A model generated the notes under the pieces. The model had not been told where the DNA came from. It was given only the letters and a program-made list of their open reading frames with translations, and ran no database searches. This document shows, piece by piece, positions 55,701 to 61,700 of a stretch of 64,000 nucleotides of DNA. Made by a program: the position numbers and the translations under genes. The DNA is taken from contig NC_072791.1 of NCBI RefSeq assembly GCF_028583425.1, forward strand, positions 32,433,368 through 32,497,367. Direction: 5' to 3'. This DNA comes from Eublepharis macularius. Taxonomy: Eukaryota; Chordata; Lepidosauria; Squamata; Eublepharidae. Every line of letters starts with the position of its first letter. Position 1 is the stretch's first letter.

Positions 55701-58700
55701 AAGTCATGTTGGCCCTCAAGCAGAAACAAATGGAAACCAGCGCCCTTCAGAATGAGGTACGAGTTGAAAATGGCTGCCTGAAAAAGAGAGAGTGGGTAGG
55801 CCAAGGCCAAGTAAATCCGAAAAACCAAATTACCCATTTCCTGCAGGTGCAGCATCTACGTGACAAGGAACGGCGTCTGAACCAAGAACTGGAGAGGCTG
55901 CGCAATCACCTCTTAGAACGGGAAGACACTTCCACACGTGAAGCCTTAGCCTCCGAAGATCGAGAATCTAAGCTTAAAAAGAAAGTTCAGGTTTTGGAGG
56001 AAAAGCTACTTTCCTCGTCTACTGCTGTAGAAAATGCCAGGTGACCCTTGCTTTTCTTTAGCTGCAATACTACTTTAGAACCCAGTCATCAGCTAGAAGA
56101 TGACTTTGTACAGACCTCGGTGTGCACCCCAAAACTGTGATGAAACACAAACACCTCTTCCCTTGTTCATTCTTGACATTCCTACTATTGTCTGTTAATG
56201 AATCGGTGTAACACAGACTCCAGAGAAGATTAAGTCCCACTTTCCGTTTTTTCGTGGCCATTTGTCTCCATTCTGGCTTTCTCTCTTTTAAAGTAAAGCA
56301 ATGCATAGAAAGTGTTACTGTCACTACTGCAGCTGTCTTTAGACCAAATAGACACAAATGTAATAAAAGGTCGCACATAAAAGAATCTCAAATAAGGATC
56401 AATTTGGGTTAATACCTAACCAGTAGGAAAATCAAGGGAACTAGTTGTCAGTTAGTGTATAAATGCAGATGTGTAAAGTCTGCATGCATGTTAGAAGAAA
56501 TGTTTTGGTACTTAAGATGAGATCCAGAAGTCTGTGTGCAATCTGCTGTGCAAGTATGAGGACGCACAAGGAGAGTCTAGTAGAGTTTGGAATAAATTAA
56601 TTTATCATTATGTAATCCACCTTGGATCTTAGTGAGAAAGGTGGACTTTAAATAAACAACAAAAACAGTAATAATTATGTAGTATATTTTTGTCCTGCCC
56701 TTCCCCCAAAGAGCTCAGGGCACCATACATGATTTGCCCGTCCTTCATTTTATCCTTGAAATAACCCTGTGAATTAGAGGAGTTAGCCGTGTTAGTCTGT
56801 AGTAGCAAAATCAAAAAGAGTCCAGTAGCACCTTTAAGACTAACCAATTTTATTGTAGCATAAGCTTTCTCGAAAGCTTATGCTACAGTAAAATTGGTTA
56901 GTCTTAAAGGTGCTACTGGACTCCCTGTGAATTAGGTTAGGCTGAGAGAGAGTGGTAGGCCCTATGTCACCCAGTAAGTTTCATGGCAAGTCAGGATTTG
57001 AACTTGGGTCTTCCCAAATCTAGTCCAATTCTCTACACCACACTAGAAAAAAAAAGAAAAGGGGGACATGGCAGAAGTATATAAAATAACACATGGTGTA
57101 TAAAAAGATTTCTCCCATTTTTATAATATTAAAACAAAGTTCAAGCGGAAATTGTGTACTGGATCCAATCCACTATCTACATTTTTTTCATTATAACTAC
57201 AAAATACATTATGTATACATATTTCAGTGCGTCAGGGAAAATATAAATTAATAAGAAATATTTTAATGAATCAACCTAAATACAAATTAATGCAAAACAT
57301 ATGACTCTGTGAGAGAAGATGATACTAATAAAATTCAGCAATTACCTCCTTATCTCTTACATTTCACCAGAACCTTTCCTGTCCAGTATTCTTGCATCCT
57401 TAACATCTCTTTATAGACTTATGATATTCATTGCGAAGCTTCCTATCTGACAATTCTTTATTGATACGCACAGTACCAAACCGAATTTAAACTTTAAGCC
57501 TATACGTAATCCTTACAGAATACATAGTACCTTAAGAGCTCCCCCTTACAAACATGTTGCACAATTGTACAAATCCAAACACAATTTTTTACCCCAGAAC
57601 CTACTCATCAGAAAAATAAGGTCATCTTGCCTTCCCATCTGTCAGTTGTACCAATCTGTCAGTTCAAGTAGTTTCATCAACTGCCAAATTTTCATAACTG
57701 AATCCTTGATAGTTAATCCGTTCCAGCCATTACCAATCAATAACTTGATTTATATAAGCTTATACCATATTTCTGTGCTTGATGGAAACATGGTCAGTCA
57801 AAAGACCTAACACATATGTTAGGGTCCTCAGGTAACTTGCAACCCACCATTTAATTTACCAACCCGGGGTGATTGTTGTGGGGATAATCATAACATACTT
57901 TGTAAACTGCTCTGAGTGTGGCATTAACTTGTCCTGAAGGGTGGTATATAAATCAAATGTTGTTATTAAATAATGATTTCATATTTGTCCCATACCTGAA
58001 GTCCATTAGATTTGCTGCAGCTCAAGCATATTTGTTATCAGCCATGGATCTGTTTTTTAGAACAGTCTCCTAGAAGAGGTTAGGAGGATTTACCTCATCA
58101 ACATAGCTTTGGAAGCATTGCAAGGCCTTCCTGTTTAAAGAGGCTTTTAAAGACAATTGAACTGAACTGAAACAGTGATTGTGCAGTTGAGTGCAGAGTG
58201 GCAGAGAGAGATGTGAGGCCATTTTTCTCTTTGTTTGTTTTTGATATGGTTATGCAGTGTGGCTTACACCTGCATTTATAAGCTTTCTTGAACCAGTGTT
58301 TGATGGTGGGAAAATTGGTGCATAAACCCTTTTACAAATAAATAATTTGTACTTAAAACTGGTGATTCTCTTTTCCAAGATCACTTCATTTCCCCCCCAT
58401 TATTTGTGTAAGTCTCAAGACAATGAAAAGTAAAATACCTGTTTATACTATCAGAATTGTTGGCAGAATAGAATTGTTTTATTTTTCTAACAGCAAGATT
58501 ATTTTCTATGCCAAGATGTTGACTGGTGTTTATATCTCTTAATTAAAAATGTTTGAAGTATCCTTCCTGGAAGAATATAACAGCTGTTTTCATGTTTATA
58601 GTTTGAAACATTGAGAAAACTGGGCCCTAAAAATTCAGTGATTGCAGGAATGAGAATTCTTTGTAACTACCTGATTAACTCTTATGTGTTTTATTTGAAG

Positions 58701-61700
58701 CCATCAGGCAAGTATGCAGGTGGAGTCCTTGCAAGAACAGTTAAACCTTGTCACTAAGCACAGAGACGAAACTGTCCTTCAACTAACAATTTCGCAAGAG
58801 CAGGTGAAACAGTATGCAATGTCCCTTGCCAACCTGCAGATGGTGCTAGAGCAGTTTCAACAAGGTGAGTTAACTTGTCCAGTGGGATAGAATGTAAAGA
58901 TGGCAGTGAATATTTTTGTTTTTCTGGAAATGTGCTCAGATTTTGATACATTTTCAAGCAGACGTTTCTCTGTAATATCTGACTTTAATAACTGAGGCTT
59001 GGATCCTATGAATCAGTTCCATATATGCTAGATAGAGGAAGTATGCGTTGTGGCAGAGACTTCTGCTAAAATTTCTGTTTGCTCAAGAGCCCAATGAAAA
59101 CCATTGATCTTGCACACATGGAAGTTTTAGTAGCAGAAGAAGTGTTTTCCACAGCATAAACAACCCAGAACACACTTAACTCATTCATAGGATCCAAGGT
59201 TAAGTTTTTTTAAATTAATCTATTAAATAGTGATCAAAGTGTATGTAATTTATCTTTAGAAGAGAAAGCCATGTATTCTGCTGAGCTACAGAAACACCAA
59301 AGGCAAACTGCAGAATGGAAGAAAAAAGCAGAGCAGCTAGAGGAGAAAGTGATTTCATTGCAGGTATGCTGAGATGGTTCTGCAATGCAGTTTGCATCTT
59401 AATTGAATTTGTATTGACAGCCACAGCTGTGACAGAAAGATGGGATGGGTGGTATTGATATGGGAAACATGAGACTATATGATTCCTTCAGAAAGGCTAT
59501 GGCAAAAAGAACGGGAGAAAACATGGCTAGATTACTGTAATGTACTGTACATGAGGCAGCCCTTGAAGACTATCTCAGAACTTCAGATGGTGCAAAATTT
59601 GTCAGCTCATTTGTTATTGGCAGGGAGGGCTAACTGGCGGGGCCATGTTACTCATATTCAGAGGTACTTTCACCAGTTGCCTAATTATTTCCTGATCCAA
59701 TTTGAGGTGCTGGTGCTCAGCTGTAAAGCCCTTCATGACTACATATTTGTAGTCTTCTGTGGCAACTTCATCCTTCCTGACAAGGTCTTTTGTCAGCATT
59801 CCCTCTGTGTAATGAATATCCCAGGCATTTTTCCAGTGGCTGCCCCATGTTCTGAAGAAGCCTCTCCAAAGAGGTTGGGGCAGGGGGGCTTCTACCCTCA
59901 TGGCTTTCTGGTAAGACTATAAAACAGATTTATTTCTGAGAGCTTCTGGGGCAGCCTAAGCCCGGGCAAAGATGTCATATCTTGCTAAAGTAAAGGGTGG
60001 GTTTAGTTTGGTGTAATCATGTTATTATAACACATTTTATATTGTTTGCTTTTACTCATTTTTTAATATTTTATTTATATTGTTGGATCCTATATTCCTC
60101 AGGAGAAAGGGAGCTGATGTACAAATATTTTAAACAAGTATAATGAGTGAGATGTGCAGTATGCCTGGTCATTCTAGGGAGTATCTTCCTTCCTAATTTA
60201 TGAAGGCTTTCTCATAATGAAGCCTGACTCATAATGGCTTGTATATGTTTTGGTGTTTCTAACTACAATAGAAGAGATTACAAACTGTTACCTTGCTGTT
60301 GATAGCGAAATCGCCACAGCAAACTGTTGCTGTAATGATTTGCCATTCTTTCCAGGAAAGCTTAGAGGAGGCAAATACAGCCTTGGATTCTGCATCAAGG
60401 CTAACAGAACAGCTGGATCTCAAGGAGGAGCAAATTGAGGCACTAAAGAGAGAAGGTAACAGAATTGGTTTTCCCTGATTCTTTGCTAGTGGGCTGAGTG
60501 ATATAGTGCTACGTAGTGGAAGAAACTTGTAAAACAATGACTGAATTTTTTAAAAAAATATTTTATCTTGGGATGTTGTGTATTGGATTTCAAGGAAATA
60601 GTCGCTGTCCATAGTTCCCCAGACAGCCTCATTTTTATTGTACTTAAAATGAAGCTATGCTTATTAAAAACCACTTTCTTAAATAGATGGTATTTCACAT
60701 TTAAACATGATCTCAAGATCTTTATCAAAGTTACGGCAGTGCCTAACGGAAATAAAATGATAGCTCACAAAAAGTTTTATTGTATGGTATAGAAATCAGG
60801 GCCAGGTTCCAAACTACTACACAACTTCTTGGTTGTCTGTCTTGAACAGCAGCCCTCCATGCGATGCCGAAAGCCAATTCTGCACCTGAGGGAACCCGTC
60901 AAAGCAGTTTATGAAATGGCATGTATATCTGTTGATCAAAAAAGGGGAAAAAGGGGGGGGGGAGTTTCCTGTGACCTTTAAGGGCAGTGGTGCTCCTCAC
61001 AGTTGCAAATATTTTCTGCCTCTCCCAGCTTCCCTATAAGACCTTTGAAAAGATGGTTCTGGAGGCAGCAAGATAATAATATAACAATAACATTTGATTT
61101 ATATACCACCCTTCAGGACAATTTAATGCCCACTCAAAGTATGTTATTATTATCCCCACAACAAACACCCTGTGAGGTGGGTGGGGCTGAGAGAGCTCCT
61201 GAGGGCTGTGACTGACCCAAGGTCACCCAGCTGGCTTCAAGCGGAGGAGTGAGGAATCAAACCCGGCTCTCCAGATTAGAGTCCTGCTGCTTTTAACTTC
61301 TACACCAAACTGGGGCCATAGATAAAATGGCACAAGGAAGGAGGGCTGCAGTGTGGAGAGGAAGTTGGGCAAAATGGCATCCACTTTCCTCTTTACCATC
61401 AGAGCCAGAAGAATTTGCTCTAATGGATGAGGGGGAAATTTCACCTGATTTCATCCTCCTTGCCCACCACCACTACCCCACCACCACTACTCTCAAGGCA
61501 GTGCTGGTGGGAAACATCTACAACCTTGCAAACCTTTTGTTCACATTTTGTGTGATCCCAGTGGAAATGCTCAAGCTACATTGGCTTTGTGTTTTTGAGA
61601 CATTCTCTGCAATAGTCTGTTTGTTTGGTTTTGATTAGCTGAGATTATTTATTCCATGAACTTACATTGCAAATGTTTCATGTGGTACACACAGCTGAAA

